In this document: in pieces, positions 1-12,315 of the stretch
How the letters are laid out: each line of letters starts with the position of its first letter
How positions within the stretch are numbered: position 1 is the stretch's first letter
Assembly: GCA_023334545.1 (NCBI GenBank)
Contig: JAADVB010000095.1
Coordinates: 1-62,077, forward strand
DNA: 62,077 nucleotides
From: Salisapilia sapeloensis
Lineage: Eukaryota > Oomycota > Peronosporomycetes > Peronosporales > Salisapiliaceae
Direction of reading: 5' to 3'
Made by a program: the position numbers and the translations under genes
The notes under the pieces: generated by a model
What the model was told of the DNA's origin: nothing
Database searches by the model: none
What the model saw: only the letters and a program-made list of their open reading frames with translations

Positions 1-425
1 AGATCTTTTCGGCGGCAGTGTGAATAGCTCCCTTGAACGCACAGATGCGATGTGATGAACCCTTTTTGGATGCGTGCGAAGATCGAGCTAGTCGAGGGAT
101 GCGATGGCAATCTTGTCCGACGTTCGCTGGGATATTCTTTGACCTTCTGATAATGCTACGCGACAAGTATCTTGCTCTCTCTTTTATACATCTTTCATTT
201 GCCACAATCTCTTATACTAATATGTTGGGAGCTGCGATTGATGTTTAATTGATTGAAAGCTTTTGCTTTGTCGAGCGGAATCTTATATTGGAATGAAGCG
301 TATCCTGGTTTTCATGGTGATATGAAGTATCAAATGAAAAGCGTCTTCAAATATGCATATCAAATATAGTTGTTTATTTATTTGTGATCTTAAAATACAC
401 GATTTTCATAAAGCGCATCGAATGT
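1..425. other. Left-edge intergenic/3' flank
   Basis: No gene is supported here. A 71-codon open frame at 33-248 shows no recognisable domain. On the minus strand the first 55 bases can be read in an open frame that runs off the left edge, so the end of a neighbouring gene could be present, but it is too short to judge. The stretch is AT-rich close to the kinase stop codon. Confidence 0.4.
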
Positions 426-1268
426 TTAGTTCATGCGAATCTGCAGTGCTCGATGTTGGAGAGTGTCATAGATCGTCAATCGTTTGCTTGGATCTATCTG
501 AAGAAGTTGATCGAGCAAATCCACCAAGTCATCGTCCACCAAACTGAGCATGTTCCAAAGTTTAAGCAGTTTGCCCACTCCTCCATCCTTGATATAATTA
601 AATGACACGTCCTCTTCACTTGCCATGGGTGTGAGTTGAGACCCAGTTAACATGGCAAAAAGGATGACTCCTAGAGACCACATATCGGCCGCTCGAGGAT
701 CGTAGTATTTTTCGGCCACAACTTCCGGTGCCATCGTATACGACTTACCCACTCGTCCTTGGCACATTCGTTCAGCGTTCACACACAGACCAAAGTCAGC
801 AATCTTGCAAGTCTTTCCTTGGAGAAAAATATTTTCAAGAGACAAGTCTCGGTGTGCCAGTCGGTACGAGTGAAGGTATTGAACTCCACTGGCGATTTGT
901 CGAAACAGGAGTTTTGTCGTTGACGTAGGAAGTCTGTTATCTTGAACGGATTGCAGCGTAGACATCAAATCACCATTCTCGCAGTATTCCATCACTAGGA
1001 ACCAGTACTCATCTTGCTCGAACTCGTGGTAGAATTGCAGTACATTGGGATGGCGCTCGAGTTGCGTAAGTGCAGAAACGACTAATCTTTCGACCGATGG
1101 ATTATCCATTTGTGGAAACGTCTCCAACGCCGTTCTTGCTTCATGTAGTGATACTTGTTTGACAGCTACGAGTCGGTTCTGGTGCTTGGTGTCTTTGCAC
1201 AGCCACACATCGCCGTACAGTGCTGTCCCAAGAGACCGTTCGATAGTGTAGCGAGCTCGGTATGACAT
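426..1268 (-). CDS. Small Ser/Thr protein kinase
   Basis: A 280-residue protein that is essentially only a kinase catalytic domain and should phosphorylate Ser/Thr in the cytosol or nucleus. Visible motifs are a glycine loop at residues 14-21 (GTALYGDV), the VAVK lysine (K37), HRDLSLEN at 139-146, DFG at 158-160 and APE at 180-182. All catalytic residues are present, so it looks active. The HRDLSLEN form is common among oomycete SNF1/CAMK-like kinases, but the subfamily is not resolved. The frame is open for 24 more codons upstream; the ATG at 1268 is preferred because the domain starts a few residues later. A CCCATTCCTCAATTC string at about 1319-1333 (minus) resembles an oomycete initiator. 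No regulatory domain is seen. Confidence 0.85.
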   Translation of the reverse strand: MSYRARYTIERSLGTALYGDVWLCKDTKHQNRLVAVKQVSLHEARTALETFPQMDNPSVERLVVSALTQLERHPNVLQFYHEFEQDEYWFLVMEYCENGDLMSTLQSVQDNRLPTSTTKLLFRQIASGVQYLHSYRLAHRDLSLENIFLQGKTCKIADFGLCVNAERMCQGRVGKSYTMAPEVVAEKYYDPRAADMWSLGVILFAMLTGSQLTPMASEEDVSFNYIKDGGVGKLLKLWNMLSLVDDDLVDLLDQLLQIDPSKRLTIYDTLQHRALQIRMN

Positions 1269-3320
1269 ATTTACTCTCACACAATGGAAACTTGTGTTGG
1301 TGTGTGGATCAGTTGGCGAATTGAGGAATGGGAGAAACAAAGCTTTCGACTTTTGGAAAGCTCAAGAGACTGTCATTTACTTCGCAATTTTAAAGAAAAG
1401 GTGGTAACCGCGTGAGTTCAGGGCAGAGAGTGAAATGTAGAAACGAATTCTCTTATGCTTGAAGTGTCCTTAAGCTTTGATGGTTTCATGCAGAAAACCG
1501 AATCGTGATGGAATAACTGCTTGTGATGGATTCATGGCTATACTATGGGCCCAGATAAGCTCTTCATACATGATGCACCCCTTCGGAGTTCTCCAACCGC
1601 CGACGACGTTACAGGCTTTGCTGCATATCAAGTCTAACCTCGTGTGATTGGATCACATAGGACTACCCTTCGACTTTCTGCATGTCGCTTTTATTGAGGT
1701 TTTCTCGCATTTACCTTCCTATGCACATGTCATATAAGTTTGATGAATATATTCTACCAAACAATGGCTGATGGTATCTTAATTATTTTTGCGCAAGCGC
1801 AATGAGGCGACAACGAGATCTTAGGCATTCTAGAATCGCCTTCGTCGCTTATTGTCGAGCTTCTTACGTTCAGCGAGTCATAACTGTGCCATTGAAAGCC
1901 TACGCCAAGAAGCGTTCTTGTTCGATGAGCGAAGAAAGTTGCGAGACTTTCTTAATTTGACTGTGTACACTTGACCGAGAGCACGAGGCAACAAGAGAAT
2001 GCTTGACAAGAAGCGGAAAGACGGAAAAATATTTTCTTCCAGGCAACATTAGTTTCAATTCGCTTCATAGGTCATTCTTCTTCCAGATTTTAGGTCCATA
2101 CCGGCGATTGCGCTCCGAAAAAGATCTTATGGAACAAAAGATCAGCCTATCTAAATGTGTAGACGAACTTTCGATTTTACGAAACCAGATAGCTTAGTTC
2201 GGTTTGTTGTCTCCTCTCTCTACAACATCCTGCAGGTGCTTATTTCTCGATAATTGATTCATCATGGCTTGCATTGATACTAGTTTACACGTGTCAACTT
2301 TAATTTTGCAGGCATAAAAAGCATACTAGACAATCATAAACTCATCTAGTAAAGTCTTCTTCATGCTCAAAGTAGTAAAAAATTGACTTCCATTGCACTT
2401 ATTCGCTTCGTCCATTCTTCCTATCCAGTGTAGCCGCATGCGTAGATGAGTACTACATGTATGTGCGTGTCGAGTTGATCATTCGACTCTATCGTACTAA
2501 ATGACTTTTATAGTTCCTGTGTTTTGTTCTATGTGTACTTTGGAATAGTGATTACTTCGAAGAGCTGAGCTCCTATTGATAGTTGGACACAAGGAATGGA
2601 AGCATACTACTGGCGAGCACCTCGTGTTTGTTGCTGGGAAAGTTCATTTTTATAATGTATGAGAGCTCCCAGGTTTGTTGATAGTGCAAATAAATAAATT
2701 TTTATTTGAACAAATATGCAGTCGCTCGTCAAGATGTGATAGAGATATATATATCGTCTTTGAATGCAGCTAGATGCACAATCTCGCACGACCTGGAAGT
2801 GGAAAGTAATCATGACCGTGATTATTTTGTTATCCTAATTCGATCGGCAGGCTTATGCAAAAGTGAATGCGTCATGCATATACACAAACAAGCTTGACAT
2901 CAAATGGCTAGTCACATGGTCGTACTACTACAGGCGCAGCTTGTCTACAAGCTTTCTTCGCCCACTATTCCGGTCAAGATTCACCTACTCAGATCTGGTA
3001 TGAACTTCAACATTCGATAAGAATTTCTTGATTCGATTCTACTAACAAGTGTACACATTTACATTCGCTTCTTATTTATCCACCTACGCATACCGGCTCT
3101 TCCGTATTGCCTTGACAGCTTCCTTTACAACGATATACAAACATACAGCCCTCTTTATATTCTCGTGAAATCAATAAAGCTCTCATACCTCCAAAACCAA
3201 CTGTCTGTTAAACAGTGTGCTCCAGGGTACTTGAATCGTAATCTGCGGTCGAAAGATCATCGAGATTTTTCATTCGGCAATTTTCTTCCAAGCACACAAG
3301 AGTCAACTTACGAAGCGAAT
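1269..3320. other. Intergenic, about 2 kb
   Basis: Between the divergent kinase and superoxide dismutase genes. Only short open frames occur (for example 2003-2197 and 2607-2813), without a recognisable domain or coherent codon use. AT-rich stretches are frequent, including runs around 2690-2760. The last 150 bases before 3320 are probably promoter and 5' leader of the superoxide dismutase. I see no repeat, RNA gene or transposon. Confidence 0.4.
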
Positions 3321-4004
3321 ATGGTCATGAAAAGCATGTTGCAGCGCTCTATCGCTGCTACCACTCGTCGCCAGTCGACGCAAGCCTCCCGTTCCATCTC
3401 GACGGTCTCGCTACCGGACCTTCAATATGACTTCGGAGCCCTCGAACCGGCCATCTCGGGTCAGATCATGGAACTCCACCACCAAAAGCACCACAACACG
3501 TACGTGACGAACTACAACGCCGCGTTGGAACAGTACGCGGAAGCGGAGCACAAGGGTGACCACGCCAAGATGATTGCTTTACAGCCGGCGCTCCGTTTCA
3601 ACGGCGGTGGACACATTAACCACTCGATCTTCTGGACCAACTTGGCTCCTCCGAACCAAGGCGGCGGCGGAGAGCCAGATGGAGCGTTGAAGAAGGCCAT
3701 TGAGACCGAGTTTGGCAGCTTTGACAACTTTAAGACCCAGATGCAGAACAAGACTGCGGCGATCCAGGGCTCTGGATGGGGCTGGCTCGGATACGACAAG
3801 GAGAAGGACCGTGTTGGCATCGTCACGTGCCCGAACCAGGACCCGTGCGCCACGACGGGACTCGTTCCGTTGCTCGGTATTGACATTTGGGAGCACGCTT
3901 TCTACCTCCAGTACAAGAACGTCAAGGTCGACTACCTCAAGGCGATCTGGGACGTTGTCAACTGGGAGAACGTTGCCCAGCGTCTCGACGCTGCCAAGAA
4001 CTAA
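3321..4004 (+). CDS. SOD2: Manganese superoxide dismutase, mitochondrial
   Basis: Converts superoxide to hydrogen peroxide and oxygen, most likely in the mitochondrial matrix. From the ATG at 3321 the protein has 227 residues. The first 28 or so are rich in Arg/Ser/Thr and look like a matrix presequence. The metal-binding residues are visible: His in the [10 protein letters not shown] stretch, His in [10 protein letters not shown], and Asp and His in [13 protein letters not shown]. The Gln directly before GSGWGWLGY is the arrangement typical of Mn rather than Fe enzymes. The frame is open 52 codons further upstream, but that part lacks conservation and would bury the presequence. GC3-rich codon use suggests high expression. 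POC1 follows on the same strand 239 bases downstream. Confidence 0.93.
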   Translation: MVMKSMLQRSIAATTRRQSTQASRSISTVSLPDLQYDFGALEPAISGQIMELHHQKHHNTYVTNYNAALEQYAEAEHKGDHAKMIALQPALRFNGGGHINHSIFWTNLAPPNQGGGGEPDGALKKAIETEFGSFDNFKTQMQNKTAAIQGSGWGWLGYDKEKDRVGIVTCPNQDPCATTGLVPLLGIDIWEHAFYLQYKNVKVDYLKAIWDVVNWENVAQRLDAAKN

Positions 4005-4243
4005 ATGTCCTCTGGAGTCACATCCAAGATCGATTTCTAACTTTGACAATATAAAGATCGGAATCGACCTATGAACTTACAATACCGAGTGTGAATACCT
4101 ATGTTTCCATGAAACCTGTATCCTCACTAGTAGACGAGTATCCCTCGTCTCGTATTATACACTTCATTATATACTTTGTTACGTATGCTAATAACGTAAG
4201 TATTTCCGGACGATGGAAAACGGTCACAAAACGATCAAATCCC

Positions 4244-5560
4244 ATGGAGACGCCGCAGCTCGATCGGTCCTTTCGTGGCCATAAAGCTGGTGTCCATGGC
4301 GTATCCTTCCATCCATCGAACCAACAGATAGCTACCGGTGGAGCTGACAATAGTGTTATCGTATGGAACTTTAAACCCCAGATGCGAGCTTATCGCTATT
4401 CCACCGGTCACACCGGTCCGGTGCTAGACGTCACTTTTTCCCCGCTCGGCGATCGCATCGCATCTGCCTCCCAAGATCGAACTGTCCGTATTTGGAACCC
4501 TACTGTCAAAGGAGAGAGCGTTCGTCTCCAAGCACATGCAGCAGGTGTCCGAAGTGTCCAGTACTCGTACTCTGGCAATGAGCTCTTGACCGGGTCCGAC
4601 GACCGGTCGATTAAATTGTGGATGCTACCATCCAGACGCTTCCTCTGTTCCTACACAGGTCATCGCAATTGGGTTCGTCGTGCCATATTCTCCCCAGACG
4701 CCCACCTCCTTGCCTCCTGTAGTGACGACAAGAGTGTCAAGCTATGGGATAAAGAGACCCGACGATGCATCCAGACGTTCTATGAGCATTCTGGTATCGT
4801 CAATGACATTAGCTTCCGTCCTGGAGACGGTAACTGGCTTGCTTCTGGTAGTTACGACCAGAGTATCAACGTTTGGGATCCACGCATCGGATCTCGACGC
4901 TTGATTCAGCATTATAAAAAAGCTCATGATGGTTCCGTTACTAGTGTTGCCTTCCACCCGTCCGGTCACTACATCAGCTCTACTTCTACGGATGGAAGCG
5001 TCAAGTTGTGGGACTTGAGGGAAGGACAGCTACTGTTCACACTACAAGGTCATGACGGCACAGTCCATCGCTCGTGCTTTTCACATGACAGTAAGATGGT
5101 GGCTTCTGTCGGCAGCGATGGAGTCGTCATGGCATGGGATGCTGACATTGACAAGTGTCTCTACGGCGTCTCATCGCCTCGCTCGCAACGACATAATAAA
5201 GCGGAAGTGGCGAATCAAAACGCTGCCGTCGGGCCACTACACCCTTCGAATCCACCTACAGACGAGCCATCATATCCTCAACCAACTTGCATGGGACGAC
5301 CGACGTCAGCACCGGCGAGAACTACTTACCCTCCTACTCATCCTACGAAACACGGAGACACACCATCTCTTGCTCCGAATGGAAATCAAAACGATAATAA
5401 CAATACGACGGATGCGATGCACCACATCATGGGTCAATTGGATATGATTACGAGTACACTTCGGTCCATGGAGGAGCGACTGTCAATAAATGAAGATCGT
5501 ATCTCGGAAGTCATGGCGGTGCAAAATCGGATATTACGGTCTCAAGCTAATCTAGAATAA
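4244..5560 (+). CDS. POC1: POC1 centriolar WD40 protein
   Basis: A 438-residue protein with seven WD40 repeats over residues 10-300 (repeated GH...D...F...LASGS...D..VKLWD units), a Pro/Ser/Thr-rich linker, and a C-terminal helix at about 390-438 that resembles the conserved POC1 motif (LDMITSTLRSMEERL, then a VQNRIL segment). POC1 sits in centrioles and basal bodies and is needed for their stability and ciliogenesis, so it fits a flagellated zoospore. The ATG at 4244 directly precedes the first repeat; the open frame to 4091 starts with GTG and is not conserved. The next gene starts only 55 bases after the stop codon. Confidence 0.92.
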   Translation: METPQLDRSFRGHKAGVHGVSFHPSNQQIATGGADNSVIVWNFKPQMRAYRYSTGHTGPVLDVTFSPLGDRIASASQDRTVRIWNPTVKGESVRLQAHAAGVRSVQYSYSGNELLTGSDDRSIKLWMLPSRRFLCSYTGHRNWVRRAIFSPDAHLLASCSDDKSVKLWDKETRRCIQTFYEHSGIVNDISFRPGDGNWLASGSYDQSINVWDPRIGSRRLIQHYKKAHDGSVTSVAFHPSGHYISSTSTDGSVKLWDLREGQLLFTLQGHDGTVHRSCFSHDSKMVASVGSDGVVMAWDADIDKCLYGVSSPRSQRHNKAEVANQNAAVGPLHPSNPPTDEPSYPQPTCMGRPTSAPARTTYPPTHPTKHGDTPSLAPNGNQNDNNNTTDAMHHIMGQLDMITSTLRSMEERLSINEDRISEVMAVQNRILRSQANLE

Positions 5561-5615
5561 AAAGTCTACTTGATACATTTTAGCATTTATCGATCTGCTT
5601 TGAAACGTCGAAACG

Positions 5616-8600
5616 ATGGAATGGGAAGAGTTTTATGATGAAGAGTCTGGACTACCTTATTACTATAACACAAGGTATCTTCATGGCGTATGTGATTGGT
5701 ACCATATTGTTTATAATTGTCTAGGACTGGCGAGTCTTCATGGACTAGAGGCGAGGTATCGACAGAGGAATCTGCGTGGGAAGAGATCATGGATGAAGAG
5801 ACACAGCAGATCTTTTATTATAACCGAGCGACGGGTGAAAGTGCATGGGAACTTCCACATGAATATGAGGAGGAAAATGACCTATCTTATCTTGAGTTTG
5901 CTGCTGTGTTGTTGCAAGCAAATTATCGAGGTAAGAGGGAGCGAAAATGGATCAAGAAGCTAGTTCGAAAGAGGTATAGTACTGCAACAGATGAAGACAC
6001 GCAGGAGACTACGTACACGGATCTTATGACTTATGAGGCTTCCACGACACGTCCTCGTTTATTCGACATCTTGCAGATCGATGAGGCTGATATGGGTGAA
6101 GACAATCTTTCAGACGAGATAGATGCGAACGGTAGTGAAGCTACATCTGAAGAGGATGAAGATGACGAGGAAGACGAGGAGGATTTGGATGATGAAAGTG
6201 AAAGCCAATCGACTGTGAGTGGGACTAAGAAGCGAAAGCATCCTCGATCTAAGGCCCAACAGAGAGTAGATGAAGCGGAAGATGACACAAATGGAGCCAC
6301 TACTCTTGATATGAGCAACTTGCACGCTTGGAAGCTGTCTTCACGTATCTGGGATCTTTCTTCACTTGTATCCCTAGACTTATCCAAGAATGAACTGCAT
6401 CGCATTCCGTCCGGCATCCAAGATCTCGCACGTCTCCAACGGCTGGATGTAAGCTGGAACCATCTTACAAAGCTACCCACCTGCCTCCAGACAACCAAAT
6501 CTCTAACTTATATTGATGCAAGTCATAACTGTATGGCTACCTTTTCACCAAAGCTATGGAAGCTAGTCAAGCTAAAAACGTTAAAATTAAGTTACAATCA
6601 GTTCAAGCTATTACCATTTGTCGAAGGCGATCTCAAGTTGTTGCGCGAGACAGGTGAATGGCAGGTTGCTATCGGATTATTGCAAGAACTGGAAGTGCTA
6701 GATGTGTCTCACAATGACCTTACAGAATTCCCTTCTTCACTGGATAAATGCAGCAACCTAAGAGAACTCGATCTATCTGCTAACCAAATCCAAATCTTAC
6801 CTGACGAGATTGAAAACCTACAAAATTTGTGCAAGCTTTGCATGTCAGAAAATGAACTAGAAGAAATACCTCCTACGATCGGTCAAGTGGTCAAACTTGA
6901 AGCTATTGTAGTCAATAACAACAAACTTACTACGCTTCCCACAGAAATGTGTGAATTGACAGAGTTATCAGAGCTCGACATTCGCCACAATGACCTATAT
7001 CAATTGCCAGAAGAGATGTCTACTCTACAAAACTTGAAAACAATAGTCATGGATAAAAATGAGCACTTTGTTAAGCTTGGCATGATGTTCCAAGGATTGC
7101 CTAGCTTACGAGACTATACTGCCTCCTACTGCAGCATTGCTCGCTTCGAAACCAATGAACTGTTCATGTACTCACCTCTAGCAAAGCTAAAGCTTCACCA
7201 TAATGAGATACGAGAGTTTTGCATTTCAATGCAGTTCGCAGCAATGAAAGACACCTTGACAGAACTAGACTTGGAGGAAAACGAGCTATCACGATTTCCA
7301 ATTGAAGTAGCAACCTACTGCAGCAAATTAACTTCATTGAATATTGCTGGCAATCGAATTGAAATCATTCCTCGTCACATCAGTGAGCTGAAGCTACTGG
7401 AGGACCTCAATGTCAGCAGAAACGCGATTGCAGATCTTCCAGATACTATAGCCCATTTACAATCGCTTCGCATATTCGACTGCTCCGATAATGTTATTGA
7501 GCAATTGCCGCTGGGTATTGGTCTCTTACACAATCTAAAGGATATAAATATCTCTTTTAATCAGATAAAGATACTACCAGCATCTATGCTTGGTCTGAAG
7601 AATTTAAGGTCCTTTCGAGCAACTAATAATCTGATGAAAGTCGAGCCTTCATGCTTAAGATTAGCTTTGCATTGCTATTGCGATCTTTCCAACAATCCAT
7701 TTTCTGAAATTACCGATGCCGTATCTGAATGTAAGGAGAAGCTTGCTCAAGCAGATATATATGCAAATAAGGAACAATTTCGCTCGGCTGAAGAGCTTCT
7801 GACTATGTTGATCGAAGATGGATGTATAATTCGACTTCCATATCGTGCACAAGGATACTTCTTCCCCAAAATCTATTTTTTAAGAGGGCTATGTCATTTC
7901 ATGCAGGTAATCGATGTCACCTTTCTACAGTTAGGACAGAGCTGATGTATGATATGCACGTAGATGAAAGAAGCGAAAGAAATTATGATATCTGCAAGTC
8001 CATTGGTAGTGGAGGCACAGCATGAGATGCATGGTATAAACTTGTTGGCCTATAGAAACGAGCAGTCGCAACGCCAAAAGGAATCTAGTAATGGGAATCG
8101 GCGACTACAAGTGCATAGCAGAGTTCATAACTATGAGGTGAGGCAAGAGGATCTCGATAAGAGCATAGCGATGAATACTCAGTTACAATCACAAGCTAGA
8201 GAGCAGGCACCACTTCACGCCAATGGAGCAATTAAAGACTTTCAGCTTGCCATTCAGCACCATTCAGAGGATCTGACGACATGCCACTATTTGAAAGGAC
8301 TTGCACAAATGGAAGTAGCTCAGTATATGGATGCTGTCTTTAGCTTTACCAAGGCATTGCAATCGATGCATGCCACAAGTCTATCAGATCCACAATTCAT
8401 TGTCTCTCGGAATCATCAGCTTAAACTGCCACCTACTCTATCCATATCGGGAATTCCAATGCTTTTGCAGCGAGCAGAGGCATATCGTCGTTTAGGAAAG
8501 CTGTCCATTGCTCTGGAAGATCTTAGTCTTGCTCAGGAACAACCTCACTTTGCTGGTCTAGACAACCAATTCTTACAATTTATAGAAGATACCATAGCAA

Positions 8601-9256
8601 AGTATACGTCAGAGCAGCAGGCACTTCAGACGCAGTACTTTGTCGATACAAATACACTACATCGAGCATTTGATGCTGATCCCATTCACGGTATTCCCCG
8701 AAAGCCTCGTGTATATGACTTGTACGATATTACAAAACCCAAACATCCAGAGTATGCGTCACTGGCACCAGAGGACCAATTTGCAAAGCGCTCAGATAAT
8801 ATCTATCGCACGCTATGTTCGACTCAGCAAGCAACGAAAGATGAATTTAAGCAAAAGCGAATGCAGCACCACCAGATTGTTGCTAAAAGTCGAGCTTTTG
8901 CGAGTGAAGTACGATCCTGTATGCTTATGGAACAAGAAGAGAATCGGCAGCGTACAGTTGAAAGGGAACTTGCAAAACTGGCTGAAAAGAAGCGGCAAGA
9001 AACACTGCGTGAGGAGTATGAACAGGCTATGATGGCATATGAAGAGGAGTACACGACTTGGCTCATGGGAGAAGAAGCACGAATAGAAAATGCCCGACGC
9101 AGGAAAGTAGATGCTCAGAAAGAGAAAGAAGAACAGCAAGCCGTGCTTACAAAGCGACTCGCTCGACGAGGAGGCCGACGACAACAGGCGGCAGCAGCAG
9201 CCAGCGGCACCAGAAGGCAATCAAATCGTCGATCTGTAGACAAGAGTAAAAAATGA
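5616..9256 (+). CDS. WW-IQ-leucine-rich-repeat-TPR protein
   Basis: Three exons (5616-5674, 5725-7906, 7964-9256) give 1177 residues. The 50-bp intron 1 splits the first WW domain, and the 57-bp intron 2 joins in phase 0. Domains in order: two WW domains (about 2-29 and 34-66, with GESSW and GESAW ends), an IQ-like calmodulin-binding helix (78-98, LLQANYRGKRERK), an acidic Glu/Asp run (about 160-180), many leucine-rich repeats (about 210-680, with LxxLxLSxNxLxxLP consensus), TPR-like helices (about 740-880), and a long charged coiled coil (about 1040-1160) ending in Arg-rich sequence. WW domains bind proline motifs, IQ binds calmodulin, and LRR and TPR bind proteins, so this is a scaffold; its partners and location are unknown. 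It ends 18 bases from the convergent gene. Confidence 0.8.
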
Positions 9257-9274
9257 TATCTACTGATCTCATTG

Positions 9275-10743
9275 TTACCTACGTGATGTTTCGTGTCTAG
9301 TATAAGATAAAAGTTGTGCAGCATATCCTTCTAGGCGGTGACGATGCATCCATTGCCCAACAATGTTTAGTGCCAAGAGTTGTCCTGAGCTTTCGCGATA
9401 GCTGATTCGCATCGTCCCTGTAAGACTTTTCCTTCTTTTCGACGCTGGCGTAGGTCGTAGTTGTAGCACACCAGGTAGCCAGTTGACCTTCATATGGGCC
9501 ACTCCACTTGCACTGTCAACAATTTTTCCATCATGTAATGCTGAAAAGTAAAAATATCGACGCTGAGAATGTGTCGTATGGATGCATACGAACACATATC
9601 CAGCTTCTTCTGGTGGTGAGAGTGTAGTGGTAGAATTGGCAGCATCTTCTGATATAATGGCGCTACAAGCGATGATATCAAGTGCTTCCGTGCGGCTATT
9701 CTGATGACTTTGGCTACTACTGGTATTTGGCTCCGTGTGTAATCGACCATCGACTTGAAAGGATGAAAATGGTTTGCCAGCTAATGTCGTGAAGTCGAGC
9801 TATATGTATCGTATTGAAATTTTGGCGTAGGTGTGAGCTAGAGTATAGTCGAGTGTACCTTAATAATGCAGTCAGTTGTAGATCCTTGAAGCGGCAACGG
9901 TGCAATAGAGCGTGAAGTTTGCATAATCGGTTGGTACAATTCACCCAAGTGGATCGTCAGGATGAGCTTGGAAATGATATAGTAGTCTACATCTGCATTT
10001 GCACCACGAGGCACTTGTAGCTGAATGGCAACACTACCATCCTTGGATATTAAATCGTATCGAAGTAGGGCTCCATATGCGTCTAGTAACCGCTTGCGTG
10101 GAATAAGTACTCGTTCCAATTCATTCGTGTCTCTCCCGTAAGTAAATTGACGAAGAACCCGGCGGTCGGTAGAGTTGTCATCTTCCATTGTAATGGACAG
10201 AACAGAGTATACTTTCCTGCCTCGTTGGATAACGTTCATGAGCATTGGCTTATCATCCACATTTGAAGCGTCAAATTGAATAAGGACTCCATTTGGAGTC
10301 ACTTGCGGTATACATGATGACAATCGAAGTGAAGTAAAACCATTCGGTACCTATCATAAGCATGAGTATGTATAAATTGGACGATAAGATAGCACAAGTA
10401 CATTGCCAGCTTCCGTCCAGACAGATACTGTTCTTCCAGGCACACGTGGATCATTCGTTCGGGATCGAGATACCTGAACATTACTATGCTCTTGATACTT
10501 TGCCTGTACTTCCACTTGTATCCGCCTCTGGATCCATGTTCCAAGTGCCAATCTCATCGACTGTCTCTTATACGTTTGAATCATCGCAACAATACGCTCC
10601 TTACACCTCTCGTCCGCATCCACCAGGCTTTTCATATCTTCCCAACTCAACATCGCCACTAAAGAAATCAGAATATTCCTCTCATCGTATCTATCTTCTT
10701 CTATAAACGCCCAAAACCTTCTCCATCCTCCTCTAAATTCCAT
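9275..10743 (-). CDS. Conserved-looking hypothetical protein
   Basis: Three exons on the minus strand (10743-10402, 10350-9859, 9799-9275) with introns of 51 and 59 bp, both phase 0, give 452 residues. The frame stays open across both junctions, and splicing removes every in-frame stop, so the model is well supported although I do not recognise the family. The N-terminus is Trp/Phe/Arg-rich and helical. The middle part (about 115-290) alternates hydrophobic and polar residues like a beta-rich fold. The C-terminus is basic. No signal peptide, membrane segment or catalytic motif is seen. It is divergent from the uL4 gene and convergent with the WW-LRR gene. Confidence 0.65.
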
Positions 10744-10939
10744 TTCTTCGTTTTGTGTCCCAATTCGTTGTCATTCCGAAATACCTTTTACCTAAAACTT
10801 CAACTTATTCGATACAAACACTAAGACAGTATCATATAAATACATCTATTGGCGACTGGTGGCAACGCGTTCCCACCATGATGGGCATTCACGAAGTCGT
10901 CGCCGCATCCACAAGCCGCCCGACTTTCATTTATCGATC

Positions 10940-12103
10940 ATGTCTACTGCTGCTGCACGCCCTGTCGTTTCCGTGCTCTCCATTGACACGGAGGCATCTG
11001 CTCCTTCCGTCACGGCCCAGGTCGCCCTCCCGGCCGTGTTCACGGCTCCGATTCGTCCGGACGTTGTCAACTTCGTCCACACGAACATGGCCAAGAACAA
11101 CCGTCAGGCCTACGGTGTTTCCCGTCAGGCTGGCCACCAGCACTCTGCCGAGTCCTGGGGTACCGGTCGTGCCGTGTCCCGTATTCCCCGTATCCAGGGA
11201 AGCGGTACCGCCCGTGCCGGCCAGGGTGCTTTCGGTAACATGTGCCGTGGCGGACGTATGTTCGCCCCGACGCGTGTCTGGCGCCGCTGGCACCGCAAGA
11301 TCAACGTGAACCAGCGTCGTTTCGCCGTTGCGTCCGCGCTTGCTGCCTCTGCCCTCCCGGCCCTCGTCACCGCTCGCGGCCACCGCATCGAGCAGGTGTC
11401 TGAGATCCCGCTCGTCCTCGACGACTCCGTCGAGTCCGTCCAGAAGACGTCGGAAGCCGCCAAGATTCTTAAGTTGGTTGGCGCCCACGACGATGTCGAG
11501 AAGGCCAAGAGCTCCCGCAAGGTGACCACTGGCCGTGGCAAGTCGCGCAACCGTCGCTACACCATGCGTCGTGGACCTCTTGTGGTCTACAACAGCAAGT
11601 CTGGCATCGAGAAGGCCTTCCGTAACCTTCCGGGTGTTGAGCTTGTCCACGTTGACCGTCTCAACCTCCTCCAGCTCGCTCCTGGTGGACACTTGGGCCG
11701 TTTCGTCGTCTGGACCAAGTCTGCCTTCGAGAAGCTTGACGCTCTCTTCGGCACGTACTCGTCCAAGTCGGAGCTCAAGAACGGCTACACGCTCCCGCGT
11801 CACCAGATGACGAACGCCAACCTTGGCCGTATCATCAACTCTGACGAAGTCCAGAGCGTTGTTCGCCCGAAGGAGACCAAGAAGGTCCGTCGTTCGCACA
11901 AGAAGAACCCGCTCAAGAACTTGGGCGTCATGGTCAAGCTCAACCCGTACTCGCTTGTGGCGCGTCGTGCTGAGCTCCGTGCCCAGGCTCTTCGTAAGGA
12001 CAAGAAGACCCAGACGGTCAACAAGAAGCGTCAGACCACCAAGTCCTCGGCCGTCCGTCGTGAACAGAGCCGTGCTCTCTTCGCGAAGAACAGCGCTGAC
12101 TAA
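10940..12103 (+). CDS. RPL4: 60S ribosomal protein L4 (uL4)
   Basis: A 387-residue large-subunit ribosomal protein lining the peptide exit tunnel. It shows the conserved uL4 core: the [20 protein letters not shown] segment, a [18 protein letters not shown] loop, the WRRWHRKI segment, and a TARGHR region. The ATG at 10940 gives MSTAAARP, which fits the family; the open frame upstream to 10859 is probably leader. Very strong GC3 bias (CGT, AAG, CTC, GTC) marks high expression. It also leaves an in-register antisense frame of about 400 codons (10931-12166) open; that frame is a by-product, not a gene. It shares a divergent promoter region of under 200 bases with the orphan gene on the left. Confidence 0.96.
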   Translation: MSTAAARPVVSVLSIDTEASAPSVTAQVALPAVFTAPIRPDVVNFVHTNMAKNNRQAYGVSRQAGHQHSAESWGTGRAVSRIPRIQGSGTARAGQGAFGNMCRGGRMFAPTRVWRRWHRKINVNQRRFAVASALAASALPALVTARGHRIEQVSEIPLVLDDSVESVQKTSEAAKILKLVGAHDDVEKAKSSRKVTTGRGKSRNRRYTMRRGPLVVYNSKSGIEKAFRNLPGVELVHVDRLNLLQLAPGGHLGRFVVWTKSAFEKLDALFGTYSSKSELKNGYTLPRHQMTNANLGRIINSDEVQSVVRPKETKKVRRSHKKNPLKNLGVMVKLNPYSLVARRAELRAQALRKDKKTQTVNKKRQTTKSSAVRREQSRALFAKNSAD

Positions 12104-12315
12104 GCGTCTAGCGAACGTCTGTACGTCGATAGTACATGCTGAAATGAAAGACATTGATCGATCCATCCACTGTTTTTCTTTTCTTTTTTCTAGGTATATT
12201 TAGTAGTTTGGATAAATGTATCGAAACGTACTTGATTGGATAGAACTGATTTTGGCGCGAAAAAGATAAATACACACCGTAACCGAAAAGATAAACACAT
12301 AAAGGAGCAGACGTG

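Noticed and set aside
33-248. 71-codon ORF at the left edge
   Set aside because: No domain, no conserved pattern and no clear promoter.
10931-12166. 411-codon minus-strand ORF opposite RPL4
   Set aside because: Same cause as above: an in-register shadow of a GC3-biased ribosomal protein gene.
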